From Amycolatopsis pretoriensis (GTDB lineage: Bacteria; Actinomycetota; Actinomycetes; Mycobacteriales; Pseudonocardiaceae), in the NCBI RefSeq assembly GCF_900107925.1, contig NZ_FNUJ01000015.1, forward strand, positions 150,625 through 214,624: a DNA stretch of 64,000 bases, in the 5' to 3' direction. Every line of letters starts with the position of its first letter. Position 1 is the stretch's first letter. The position numbers and the translations under genes were made by a program. A model generated the notes under the pieces. The model did not search any database. It had not been told where the DNA came from and was given only the letters and a program-made list of their open reading frames with translations. Below, in pieces: positions 1 to 7,179 of this stretch.

Positions 1-1590
1 CCCGGTGACGTCGAGGCACTTGCCGAGACCGCGGACCGTGCCGTCGGTACCGAGCGTCCACTGCTGGTTCGGGCCCGACGTGCAGTCCCACAGCTGCGGC
101 CGGGTGCCGTTGGCGGTCGAGCCGCCGGTGACGTCGAGGCACTTGCCCAGCGCCGAGACCGCGCCGGTGCGGCCGGTCGGTGGCGGCGTGGTCCCGCCGG
201 TGCCGGGCCAGGTGAACGTCGCCATCGCGCCGCCGGGGAGGGAGTAGCCGAACGACTGGCCGCCGTAGGAGACCTGGAAGTTCTGCGTGCCACCGCTGTT
301 GAGGGCTACGAGCACGATGGTGCCGTCGGGGTTGCGGAAGGCGACGTTCTGGATGCCGCCGTCGCCGTAGCCGGTCGAGTCGATCCGCACCGCGCCCGGC
401 TGCACGAACTTGCTGAGGTGGCCCAGGACGTAGTACTCGGCGTTGTAGGTGACGTTGGATCCGCTGGTGGTGACGACGCCGGTGCAGTTGGTGCAGCTGC
501 CGATCACCGGACCGTGGTTGCCGTCGAGGGCCATGTTCCACGTCGTGACGGTCTTGGCCCAGTTGCGGGTGGCGCCGATCGCGAGGTTGATCCCCTGCCA
601 GCGCAGGGAATCGGCGAAGGTGTTGCCGGACTCGGTACCGGAGCACTCGGTGAAGAAGATGTCCTTGCCGGGCTGCGCGTTGTGCACTGTGGACTGTCCA
701 CTGGGGTTGCCGCCGTAGCAGTGCCACGCCGACCCGGCGACGTTGTTCCCGGCGCCGCTGTTGACCTGCTGGGCGTAGGTCGTGTCGTCCCAGTTGTGGT
801 CGTAGCCCAGGATCTTGGCGTTCTGCCCGGCGGCGCGCAGCTTCGGGGCGAGGGTGTTGATGACGTTGACCTGCTGACCCGAGGACATCGGCATGCCCGG
901 GTAGCCCGGCGGGGAGAACTTGGGCTCGTTCTGCACGCTCAGGTAGTCGATCGGCGCGCCGGCGGCGCCGTAGGCCTGGGCGAACTTGACGAGGTAGTCG
1001 GCGTAGGTGCCGACCTGGCTGTCGTTGAGGTTCCCGCCGATGAGGTTGTTGTTGTTCTTCATCCAGGCCGGGGCGCTCCACGGCGTGGCCATGATGGACA
1101 GTCGCGGGTTCAGGGACTTGGCCTGCTTGACCAGCGGCAGGATGTAGGCGTTGTCGTGGGCGACGGAGAACCGCGACAGGCTGGGGTCGGCGGCGCCGTC
1201 GTCGTAGGTGTAGAAGCTGCGCGAAAAGTCGGTCGCGCCGATCGGCTGGCGCAGGAAGCTCAGCCCCACCCCGGTGCCGGGGTTGAACAGGGCGTTCATG
1301 ATTTCGTCGCGGCGCGGGGAGTTGCTGATGTTCCACGCGGCGGCGTCGGTGAACGACGCGCCGAACCCGACCATCGACTGGTACGTCGCGTTCGGGTTGA
1401 CGGTGATCACCGAGCCGCTGCCGCCGCTGCCGAAGGTCACGTTCCCCTGTTGCCGCAGCAGGTTCGCGCGGTCGGGGGTGGTGAGCCAGACGGCGGCGGA
1501 GGTCGCCGCTTCGGCGGTCGCGGCCGGGACGGCGAGCGTCGCCGCCGCGACCGCGGTCGCCAGGGTGAGTCCTCGGAGCCTTGCAGCCAT
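1..1590 (-). CDS. Secreted GH30-family glycoside hydrolase with ricin-type lectin tail (partial, 3' end outside window)
   Basis: Secreted enzyme predicted to cleave a beta-linked plant or fungal polysaccharide or glycoside. The ATG at 1590 is preceded by GAGGAG at good spacing. A signal peptide covers about residues 1-28 (arginines, then an Ala/Val/Leu core). The GH30 domain runs from about 65 to 470: it carries the family-like GFGASFTDAAAWN stretch, the acid/base Glu222 in QNEP and the nucleophile Glu315 in FFTECSG. A Thr/Pro linker leads to a ricin-B (beta-trefoil) lectin domain whose CLDVTGGSTANGTRPQLWDC unit starts to repeat at the window edge. At least 530 codons are visible, and the stop lies beyond position 1. 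The family assignment is firm. The subfamily and substrate (beta-1,6-glucan, beta-1,6-galactan or other) are not decidable here. Confidence 0.9.
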   Translation of the reverse strand, partial: MAARLRGLTLATAVAAATLAVPAATAEAATSAAVWLTTPDRANLLRQQGNVTFGSGGSGSVITVNPNATYQSMVGFGASFTDAAAWNISNSPRRDEIMNALFNPGTGVGLSFLRQPIGATDFSRSFYTYDDGAADPSLSRFSVAHDNAYILPLVKQAKSLNPRLSIMATPWSAPAWMKNNNNLIGGNLNDSQVGTYADYLVKFAQAYGAAGAPIDYLSVQNEPKFSPPGYPGMPMSSGQQVNVINTLAPKLRAAGQNAKILGYDHNWDDTTYAQQVNSGAGNNVAGSAWHCYGGNPSGQSTVHNAQPGKDIFFTECSGTESGNTFADSLRWQGINLAIGATRNWAKTVTTWNMALDGNHGPVIGSCTNCTGVVTTSGSNVTYNAEYYVLGHLSKFVQPGAVRIDSTGYGDGGIQNVAFRNPDGTIVLVALNSGGTQNFQVSYGGQSFGYSLPGGAMATFTWPGTGGTTPPPTGRTGAVSALGKCLDVTGGSTANGTRPQLWDCTSGPNQQWTLGTDGTVRGLGKCLDVTG

Positions 1591-1637
1591 GCCACTCCTC
1601 ACGGGTGCGGGGACAGTGGCGGCTGTCGGGAAAGGTG

Positions 1638-1667
1638 ATCGTAAGTAATCCTAATTTTGGGTGTCAA
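1638..1667 (-). promoter_or_regulatory. Probable sigma70-type promoter of the GH30 gene
   Basis: Reading the minus strand, TTGACA (1667-1662) is followed by an 18-bp spacer and TACGAT (1643-1638). The spacer is unusually AT-rich for this genome. The box lies about 45 bp upstream of the GH30 start codon, leaving room for a leader with the GAGGAG ribosome site. Confidence 0.5.
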
Positions 1668-1695
1668 GGCCCCGTGTTTCGGTCAGCGGGACGCA

Positions 1696-2892
1696 TCACC
1701 ACGTCACCGGCACCGACGTCACGCCGTGGATCGGGGAGAACGTCCGGAATTCGAGCCGCTCGAACGGCACCGTCAACCGCAGGTCCGGGAACCGGCGCAG
1801 CAGCGCGGGAAGCGCTATCTTCAGCTCCATCCTGGCCAGCTGCTGCCCGAGGCACTGGTGCGCGCCGAAGCCGAACGCCAAGTGCGGTACCGGTTTCCGG
1901 CGGACGTCGAGGCCGGGCTCGCCGACCAGCGCCGGGTCGTGGTTCGCCGCCAGGACCGACAGCGACAGCCACTCGTCCGCGGCGATCCGGTGGCCGTCGA
2001 CTTCCACGTCCGTCGTGGCACGGCGGTCGAGGTAGGTGACGACGGACAGGTAGCGCAGCAGGTCTTCGATCGCCGGCGTCGCCACCTCGGGGTCGTCGCG
2101 GACGGCGGCCAGCTGCTCCGGGTCGCGCAGCAGGGCCAGGGTGCCGAGCGCGATCGTGTTCGACGTCGTTTCGTGGCCCGCGATGAGGAGCAGGTTGCCG
2201 AAGCCGACGAGTTCCTCGTCGGTGATCTCGTCGCCGTGCCCGGCGATCACCCCGCCGAGCAGGCCGTCGCCCGGCTCGGCGCGCAACCGGGTGACGAGCT
2301 CGGCCATGTACGCGTGCATCGCGGCGTAGTTGGCGAACTGCTCCTGCTCGGGGCGGGTGGCGTCGAGCAGGACCGCGCTGCGGTGCTGGAAGTCCGCGCG
2401 GTCGGCGTGGGGGACGCCGAGCAGGTCGCAGATCACCAGCGACGGGATGGGCAGCGCGTACGCCGGCACGAGGTCCGCGCCCGGACCGGCCGCCTCCATC
2501 GCGTCCAGGTGCTCGGTGACGATCTTTCCGATCGCCGGTTCCATCGCCCGCAGCCGGCGGACGGTGAAGGCGCCCGCCAGCAGCCGCCGCAGCCGCAGGT
2601 GTTCGGGGCCGTCGTAGCCGAGCAGGAAACCGGGCTGGTTGAACAGCGTGCGCGGCGCGTCGGGATCGGCGTTCAGGTCGGCGCCGATGTCGTCGTGCCC
2701 GAACACCGCGCGGACGTCGCCGTAGCGCGTGACGGCGCGAGCCTCCCGCTGCCCGAAGAACGGGTGGTACCGCGGGATGCGGGGCAGTTCGGGGCGTTCG
2801 CGCAGCTCGGTCAGCTCGGCGGCCGGCTCGAGCGGGCAGCCGGCGGCCCGGCGGCCGGTCGGCAGGACGGTGTACTGCGGGGAATCCGGCAT
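1696..2892 (-). CDS. Cytochrome P450 monooxygenase
   Basis: A soluble bacterial class I P450 of 398 aa, starting at the ATG at 2892 behind GGAGAG. An in-frame upstream start would add 20 residues but has no ribosome site and would run through the operator. The I-helix oxygen-activation motif is LLIAGHETTSN, the K-helix Glu-x-x-Arg lies in EDLLRYL, and the haem loop is FGFGAHQCLGQQLA with the cysteine thiolate ligand. The length is normal for the CYP105-like soluble group. It is divergent from a TetR regulator, and two operators lie between them, so it is probably repressed by that regulator. The substrate is unknown. It could oxidise the NRPS product encoded about 5 kb away, but it is separated from that operon by three unrelated transcription units, so I treat it as independent. 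Confidence 0.93.
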   Translation of the reverse strand: MPDSPQYTVLPTGRRAAGCPLEPAAELTELRERPELPRIPRYHPFFGQREARAVTRYGDVRAVFGHDDIGADLNADPDAPRTLFNQPGFLLGYDGPEHLRLRRLLAGAFTVRRLRAMEPAIGKIVTEHLDAMEAAGPGADLVPAYALPIPSLVICDLLGVPHADRADFQHRSAVLLDATRPEQEQFANYAAMHAYMAELVTRLRAEPGDGLLGGVIAGHGDEITDEELVGFGNLLLIAGHETTSNTIALGTLALLRDPEQLAAVRDDPEVATPAIEDLLRYLSVVTYLDRRATTDVEVDGHRIAADEWLSLSVLAANHDPALVGEPGLDVRRKPVPHLAFGFGAHQCLGQQLARMELKIALPALLRRFPDLRLTVPFERLEFRTFSPIHGVTSVPVTW

Positions 2893-2916
2893 GGTCTGCT
2901 CTCCGAAGGGAAGTTG

Positions 2917-2933
2917 TGAGACATCACGTCTCA
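2917..2933. promoter_or_regulatory. TetR-type operator 1 in the P450/TetR intergenic region
   Basis: Perfect inverted repeat TGAGAC-5 nt-GTCTCA. The right arm continues as GTCTCATAGAT, the same half-site as in operator 2. It lies just upstream of the P450 start codon, so binding would be expected to block P450 transcription. Confidence 0.7.
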
Positions 2934-2958
2934 TAGATGCCGACCCTGCCACGGGGTG

Positions 2959-2985
2959 ATCTATGAGTCAACCTGTCTCATAGAT
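2959..2985. promoter_or_regulatory. TetR-type operator 2 in the P450/TetR intergenic region
   Basis: The arms ATCTATGAG (2959-2967) and CTCATAGAT (2977-2985) are perfect inverted repeats. The core TGAGTC-5 nt-GTCTCA (2964-2980) has the same geometry as operator 1, and the core starts are 47 bp apart. It lies just upstream of the -10-like TATGAT (2993-2998) of the tetR gene, which suggests autoregulation. Confidence 0.7.
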
Positions 2986-3004
2986 CCGCTCGTATGATGC
3001 AGCG

Positions 3005-3571
3005 GTGAGTTACTCGACGGACCCGCGCGCGACGCGTTCCCGGGAGGCGATCCTGGTGGCCGCCCGGGGGCTGCTGGCGAGCGAGGGGCCCGGCGCGGTC
3101 ACCCACCAGCGCGTCTCCCAGGAGGCCGGCGTCGGGCGGGCCACCGTCTACCGGCACTGGCCGCGGTCCGACCAGCTGCTGCTGGACGTGATGGAGGGCG
3201 CCGACCTGCCGCTGTTCAAGGACCCCGGGACGCCGGTCCGGCCCTGGCTGCGGCGGCAGCTGCGGCAGCTGGCCGACGAGGTGCTGCCGCCCGCGGTGGC
3301 CGGCCTGTCGCTGGCCATGATGCAGTCGGCGCTCTGGGACCCGGAGCTCGCACGCCGCCGCGACGAGTCGAACGAGACGATCCGGACGCGCGTCCACGCG
3401 GCGATCCGGTCGGCCGTCGCCGGAGGGGAGCTCGAGACGGACGCCGACCCGGCGGACCTGGTGTCGATGCTGGTCGGGCCGATCGTCTACCGCACGGCGA
3501 TGCAGCGCGAGGCGGTCCCGGACCGTCTCATCGAGCGGCTCCTCGACAGCGTCGGGACCTGGCGGAGCTGA
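3005..3571 (+). CDS. TetR/AcrR-family transcriptional regulator
   Basis: DNA-binding repressor of 188 aa. The N-terminal helix-turn-helix is at about residues 10-58 (REAILVAARGLL, then the recognition region VTHQRVSQEAGVGRATVYRHW). The all-helical ligand and dimer domain follows and has no recognisable ligand signature. The start is GTG at 3005, with no Shine-Dalgarno. TATGAT ends 6 nt before it, so the mRNA is probably leaderless. An upstream ATG at 2994 hits a stop after four codons. It is divergent from the P450, with two palindromic operators between, so its likely target is the P450 and itself. Confidence 0.92.
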   Translation: MSYSTDPRATRSREAILVAARGLLASEGPGAVTHQRVSQEAGVGRATVYRHWPRSDQLLLDVMEGADLPLFKDPGTPVRPWLRRQLRQLADEVLPPAVAGLSLAMMQSALWDPELARRRDESNETIRTRVHAAIRSAVAGGELETDADPADLVSMLVGPIVYRTAMQREAVPDRLIERLLDSVGTWRS

Positions 3572-3592
3572 CCGGTTGTCCGGTGTGGACGG

Positions 3593-4444
3593 TCAGTCGT
3601 CGGCCTGTTCGTCGGTGATCGAGTCGAGCAGCTCGGCCGCGATGGTGCGGGCGGCGGGCCTCAGCTCGGTGCTCAAGGCGTAGAACAGTTCCTGGGCGGG
3701 CTCGGCCGGCCAGTCCGCCGGCAGGTGTTCCCGCGGCAGCCGCGGATCGGTACGGATGGTCTGCAGCCAGTCCGACTCCAGCAGCAGGTCCCGGGCGAGG
3801 ACGTCCGGTGCCTGGGCCGCCGGGTCCCGCCAGCGGGCCAGGAACGCCCGGTAGTGCCCGGCCAGGCGGTCGATGTCCCACGCTTCCCGGACGATCCCGG
3901 CGACCTCGGTGGGCGGGAGTGCGCGGGCCTGGAAGACCTTGACGTGGCCGTCGGCGCCGAGGCCGTCGAGCAACGGGACCGGGTCGACCTCGCCCGGCGC
4001 GATCCACAACCCGCCCTGGAGACTGCCGAAGCCGGCCCACAGCAGCCGTGAGCGCAGGGCGTGCCGCTGGCGCTGCCACGACTCCGGCATCGAAAACCCG
4101 AGCAGCGTCCAGGTGCCGTCCCACTGCCGGTTGACCGCCCCGGCCCGCCAGATGCGCCGCTCGCCGTCGTGCAGGATCGCGCGCGACCGCTCGGTGAGAC
4201 CGACGTAGACGTGCCGCCCGCGGCGCACCCGGTGGAGCAGGCCGCGCCGCGCCATGCGGCTCAGCGTGGACCGGGTCGCGTGCTCGGAGACGCCGACGCG
4301 GTCCAGCACGTCGAGCACGCTCGCCGTGGCGACGTGGATCTCGCGGTCGAGGACGTGACCGCCGAAGAAGGTGAGCAGCAGCGTCTGCGGACGCGGGGTG
4401 TCGGCGCCGATGCCCTCGGCGGCGGAGACGGCCAGATCGCTCAC
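3593..4444 (-). CDS. PaaX-family transcriptional regulator
   Basis: 283 aa. It has an N-terminal winged helix (about residues 20-90, LLLTFFGGHVLDRE through HATRSTLSRMARRGLL and the wing HRVRRGRHVYVGLTE). A PaaX-like central domain follows (WDGTWTLLGFSMPES, RLLWAGFGSLQGGLWIAPG) and then the C-terminal domain. Classical PaaX represses phenylacetate catabolism by sensing phenylacetyl-CoA, but no phenylacetate genes are here, so the effector is open. The GTG at 4444 has no Shine-Dalgarno, and TATGCT ends 6 nt before it, so it is probably leaderless. It is divergent from the MHS transporter, which is its likely target. It ends 21 bp from the convergent tetR gene. Confidence 0.88.
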   Translation of the reverse strand: MSDLAVSAAEGIGADTPRPQTLLLTFFGGHVLDREIHVATASVLDVLDRVGVSEHATRSTLSRMARRGLLHRVRRGRHVYVGLTERSRAILHDGERRIWRAGAVNRQWDGTWTLLGFSMPESWQRQRHALRSRLLWAGFGSLQGGLWIAPGEVDPVPLLDGLGADGHVKVFQARALPPTEVAGIVREAWDIDRLAGHYRAFLARWRDPAAQAPDVLARDLLLESDWLQTIRTDPRLPREHLPADWPAEPAQELFYALSTELRPAARTIAAELLDSITDEQADD

Positions 4445-4482
4445 CGCGCGAGCATAAGCCCCGTCGGATGTTGGGCAACGTC

Positions 4483-4511
4483 TTGACGGTAGTCACCGAA
4501 CTGCTTAACGT
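4483..4511 (+). promoter_or_regulatory. Probable promoter of the MHS transporter gene
   Basis: TTGACG (4483-4488), a 17-bp spacer and TAACGT (4506-4511). It is oriented toward the transporter gene at 4563 and leaves a leader of about 45 nt. Confidence 0.5.
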
Positions 4512-4520
4512 TCGTCGCGG

Positions 4521-4536
4521 CGTGACGCGGGTCACG
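4521..4536. promoter_or_regulatory. Inverted repeat downstream of the transporter promoter (operator candidate)
   Basis: CGTGAC-GCGG-GTCACG, with perfect 6-bp arms, lies 9 bp past the -10 box, where a bound repressor would block initiation. The divergent PaaX-type protein is the obvious candidate binder, but nothing in the sequence proves it. Confidence 0.4.
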
Positions 4537-4562
4537 CACGGTCGGCGACGAGGCAGGACGCG

Positions 4563-5864
4563 ATGGCAGAAAACCTCCGCTCGCGGGCGCAGCTGCGCCG
4601 CGCGGTGCTCTCCAGCTACTTCGGCAGCGTGATCGAGTACTACGACTTCCTGCTCTACGCGACGGCCTCGGCGGTCGTGTTCACCAAGGTCTTCTTCTCG
4701 AACCTCGACCCGGTGCTCGGCACGATCGCCAGCCTCGGCACGTTCACCACCGGCTACCTGGCGCGGCCGATCGGCGGGATCGTCTTCGGGCACTTCGGCG
4801 ACCGGCTGGGGCGCAAGCGGATGCTCGTGATCACGATGTCGATGATGGGCGTCGCGAGCACGCTGATCGGCGTCCTGCCGACCTACGCGCAGATCGGGGT
4901 GTGGGCGCCGGTACTGCTGATCGTGCTGCGGGTGCTGCAGGGCATCGCGGTCGGCGGCGAGTGGGGCGGCGCGGTGCTGATGTCGGCCGAGCACGCGACC
5001 AGCCGCCGCGGGCTGTGGGCGAGCTTCACCAACGCCGGGGCACCCAGCGGGATGGTGGTCTCCACGCTGCTGCTGACGCTGATGGGCGCGGTGACGACCG
5101 ACGCGCAGTTCCTCGCGTGGGGCTGGCGCGTGCCGTTCCTGCTCAGCGTGGTGCTGCTCGCCATCGGCCTGTTCATCCGGCTGAAGGTCGACGAGACGCC
5201 GGTGTTCGCCGCGGTTCGCGAGCGCTCCGGCGCACCGCTGCTGGAGGTCCTGCGCCGCCACCCGAAGAACCTGCTGCTGGCGATCGGCGTCGGGTTCGGC
5301 GCGTTCGTCGCGCAGGGCACGCTCACGACGTACGTGCTCTCGTACGCCGTGCACGCGGGGTTCTCCCGCCAGACCGTGTTGAACGCGATCACGGTGTCCT
5401 CGGTCGGCGCGGTGGCCGCCATCATCGGCTACTCGGCGCTGTCGGACCGGGTGGGACGCCGTCCGGTCGTGATCGCCGGAGCGCTGGCCACCGGCGTGGT
5501 GGGGTTCCTGCTGTTCCCGCTGATCGACACCGGCAACGCGGCGCTGCTGACGCTGGCGGTGGTGCTGGGCCAGTCGGTGGCGCACCCGGCGATGTACGGA
5601 CCGCTGGCGGCGCTGTACACGGAGCTGTTCTCGACGCGCACGCGGTACACGGGGGCGTCACTGGGCTACCAGATCGCGGGCCTCGGCGCGGGCCTGGGCC
5701 CGGTGGTGTTCGCGGCGGTCGCCGGCGCGGGGACGGGCGTGATCTCGGCGGTGATCGCGGGGTGCTGCCTGGTCACGGTGGCTTGCGTGCTGGTGCTGCG
5801 GGAGAGCAACCGGACCGATCTGGCGGAGCCGGCCGACCTGCCGGCGGTGAAGGCGGAAAGCTGA
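4563..5864 (+). CDS. MFS transporter, metabolite:H+ symporter (MHS/ProP-like) family
   Basis: A 433-aa inner-membrane symporter with twelve predicted helices. Features of the MHS group are SSYFGSVIEYYDFLLYATA at the start of helix 1, the loop 2-3 motif GHFGDRLGRKRM, the VGGEWGGAVLM segment of helix 4, and a repeat of the loop motif (SDRVGRRPVV) in the second half. Substrates of this family are small organic acids, betaines or aromatic acids, and the exact one is not readable. It starts at ATG 4563 and has its own promoter. The divergent PaaX-like regulator suggests control by an acyl-CoA or organic acid. Confidence 0.92.
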   Translation: MAENLRSRAQLRRAVLSSYFGSVIEYYDFLLYATASAVVFTKVFFSNLDPVLGTIASLGTFTTGYLARPIGGIVFGHFGDRLGRKRMLVITMSMMGVASTLIGVLPTYAQIGVWAPVLLIVLRVLQGIAVGGEWGGAVLMSAEHATSRRGLWASFTNAGAPSGMVVSTLLLTLMGAVTTDAQFLAWGWRVPFLLSVVLLAIGLFIRLKVDETPVFAAVRERSGAPLLEVLRRHPKNLLLAIGVGFGAFVAQGTLTTYVLSYAVHAGFSRQTVLNAITVSSVGAVAAIIGYSALSDRVGRRPVVIAGALATGVVGFLLFPLIDTGNAALLTLAVVLGQSVAHPAMYGPLAALYTELFSTRTRYTGASLGYQIAGLGAGLGPVVFAAVAGAGTGVISAVIAGCCLVTVACVLVLRESNRTDLAEPADLPAVKAES

Positions 5865-5867
5865 GGT

Positions 5868-6410
5868 TCACCACCGGCCGGCGCAGGAACCGACCTCGAA
5901 GCCGCGGCTCGGGAAGACCCGGTCCATGAAGAACTCGTGGACGGCCGGGTCTTCGTCCGCGCACCCGTCGGCCAGGAGGGACACGCGGTAGCCGCGGTCG
6001 GCGGCGTCGTACGCCGTCGCCGCGACCATCGCGCTGGTGGCCACCCCGGTGATGGTGACCGCGTCCACACCGCGCGCCCGGAGCACGAGGTCCAGGTCGG
6101 TGCCGGCGAAGGCACTCGCCCGGCGCTTACGCACGACGACGTCCTCGGTGAGCACCGGCAGGGCGGGCTCGATGCCGGGCGAGCCTTCGTGGAAGACGTC
6201 CGCCGCCTCGAAGAAGGACTCGAACAGGGCGTCGCCCGGTGGCAGGTCCGCGCCGTTGACGCGGAACGCGGTCTGGACGTGCACGACCAGCGCCCCGGCC
6301 GCGCGTGCCCGGGGCAGCAGCCCGGTCACCGGCGCCACCACCTGCCGCGTGAACGCGAACCGCTCGGTGATGCCGCGCTGGAGGTCTCCGACGATCAGTG
6401 CTGTGCCCAT
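5868..6410 (-). CDS. Isochorismatase-family hydrolase lacking the catalytic cysteine
   Basis: 180 aa with the Rossmann-like fold of cysteine hydrolases. The catalytic Asp9 is in LIVGDLQRG and the Lys is in VVVRKRRASAF. At the usual cysteine position (GVAT-x-x-C-V) the sequence is GVATSAMV, so Met replaces Cys. True isochorismatases of the EntB/PhzD type also lack the Cys, so a hydrolase with Asp/Lys chemistry remains possible, but nicotinamidase- or N-carbamoyl-type chemistry is unlikely. The ATG at 6410 is chosen because the conserved domain starts right there. A GTG at 6431 would add 7 residues and has no ribosome site. It stands alone, with its 3' end 3 bp from the convergent transporter gene. 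No siderophore or phenazine genes are nearby. Confidence 0.82.
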   Translation of the reverse strand: MGTALIVGDLQRGITERFAFTRQVVAPVTGLLPRARAAGALVVHVQTAFRVNGADLPPGDALFESFFEAADVFHEGSPGIEPALPVLTEDVVVRKRRASAFAGTDLDLVLRARGVDAVTITGVATSAMVAATAYDAADRGYRVSLLADGCADEDPAVHEFFMDRVFPSRGFEVGSCAGRW

Positions 6411-7179
6411 GCGTTCAGCCTGCCAGTGCACGCGAATTAGGTCACGCCGGTATTCGAACGCGCGTCGCTCGGTAAGGGCCGAAAGTCGGGAAAAGGCAGC
6501 TTCGCGTTTCGTTACAGGTCAATCGTGTGATCGTTAAAATACGGTTTCCCGCATTCTGGGAGCCTGTGACACATATGACGTCCGGTGTTCGATGCACACG
6601 AGAATGCACGTGCGATCTGCGAGCGGTTCCGGTTCTCAAAGTTGATCTTGCGGCCATCTTCGCAGTTAAGGGCACTGTTTCGGGATGTGGTGATGATCTT
6701 TTTCCGAATGAGCTCCGGTTGGCCGGTTCCGACCTCCGATTCACCCGTTTGAGAGTGGCTGGCCCTGGGAAGACTGCATCGGCGGCAACGAAGCCGTGGT
6801 GTCGGAAGTGGCAGCCGGCTCGGTGCCGGAGCGGGCGGAGGGAGACGGGCGAAAGGGCGAACCGGCCGGTCGGGGCGTCGACGGTCGTGACGCGGTTTCG
6901 TGCTGCCCATTTGTGGTATCCGGTCCCGTTGCCGGTGGTTCATGTTCCGGAATAGTGCCGGTAATGTCGCGACGGGGAGTGCCCGCGAATACGGATCGGT
7001 GACCGATCGAATCCCACTATTGGCGGTACTGACGATCACGGTACGCCCGGCAGCGTAAGTGTTCCAGCCAGGCGTGAAGATGCGGGGTAGCCGCCGGTTG
7101 ACGGGGGATGGAACGGTTCGGTGCGGGGTGCGCGCAATTCCCGGCACCGGCCACACGAAGCTCGAAAGGGTTTGTTCAC
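6411..7179. other. Long non-coding region upstream of the NRPS operon
   Basis: About 770 bp with no convincing gene on either strand. The open frames here have no family resemblance, no ribosome sites and no third-position GC bias. Base composition is visibly lower in GC than the flanks, as expected for a promoter region. It holds a 15-bp palindrome at 6994-7008 and an 8-bp GCACGTGC at 6606-6613. It presumably carries the promoters of the NRPS operon (rightward) and the isochorismatase-like gene (leftward). I cannot fix a -35/-10 pair with confidence. Confidence 0.6.
6994..7008. promoter_or_regulatory. 15-bp perfect palindrome upstream of the NRPS operon
   Basis: GATCGGT-G-ACCGATC, 171 bp before the first gene of the NRPS operon. 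It is an odd-centred perfect inverted repeat in a non-coding region, a plausible regulator site. A similar string, GATCGGTGATCGAT, occurs at 46484-46497 between the GH12 and GH9 genes. Confidence 0.4.

Noticed and set aside
418..1638. 406-codon plus-strand frame opposite the GH30 gene
   Set aside because: Low-complexity Val/Gly/Arg translation with no motif, while the minus strand encodes a clear GH30 enzyme with both catalytic Glu.
1696..2892. P450 as a tailoring enzyme of the NRPS product
   Set aside because: It has its own TetR and operators and is separated by three other transcription units; there is no positive evidence for a link.
6512..7156. 214-codon minus-strand frame and shorter plus-strand frames upstream of the NRPS operon
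   Set aside because: No ribosome site, no family resemblance, and base composition typical of non-coding sequence. Treated as a regulatory region.
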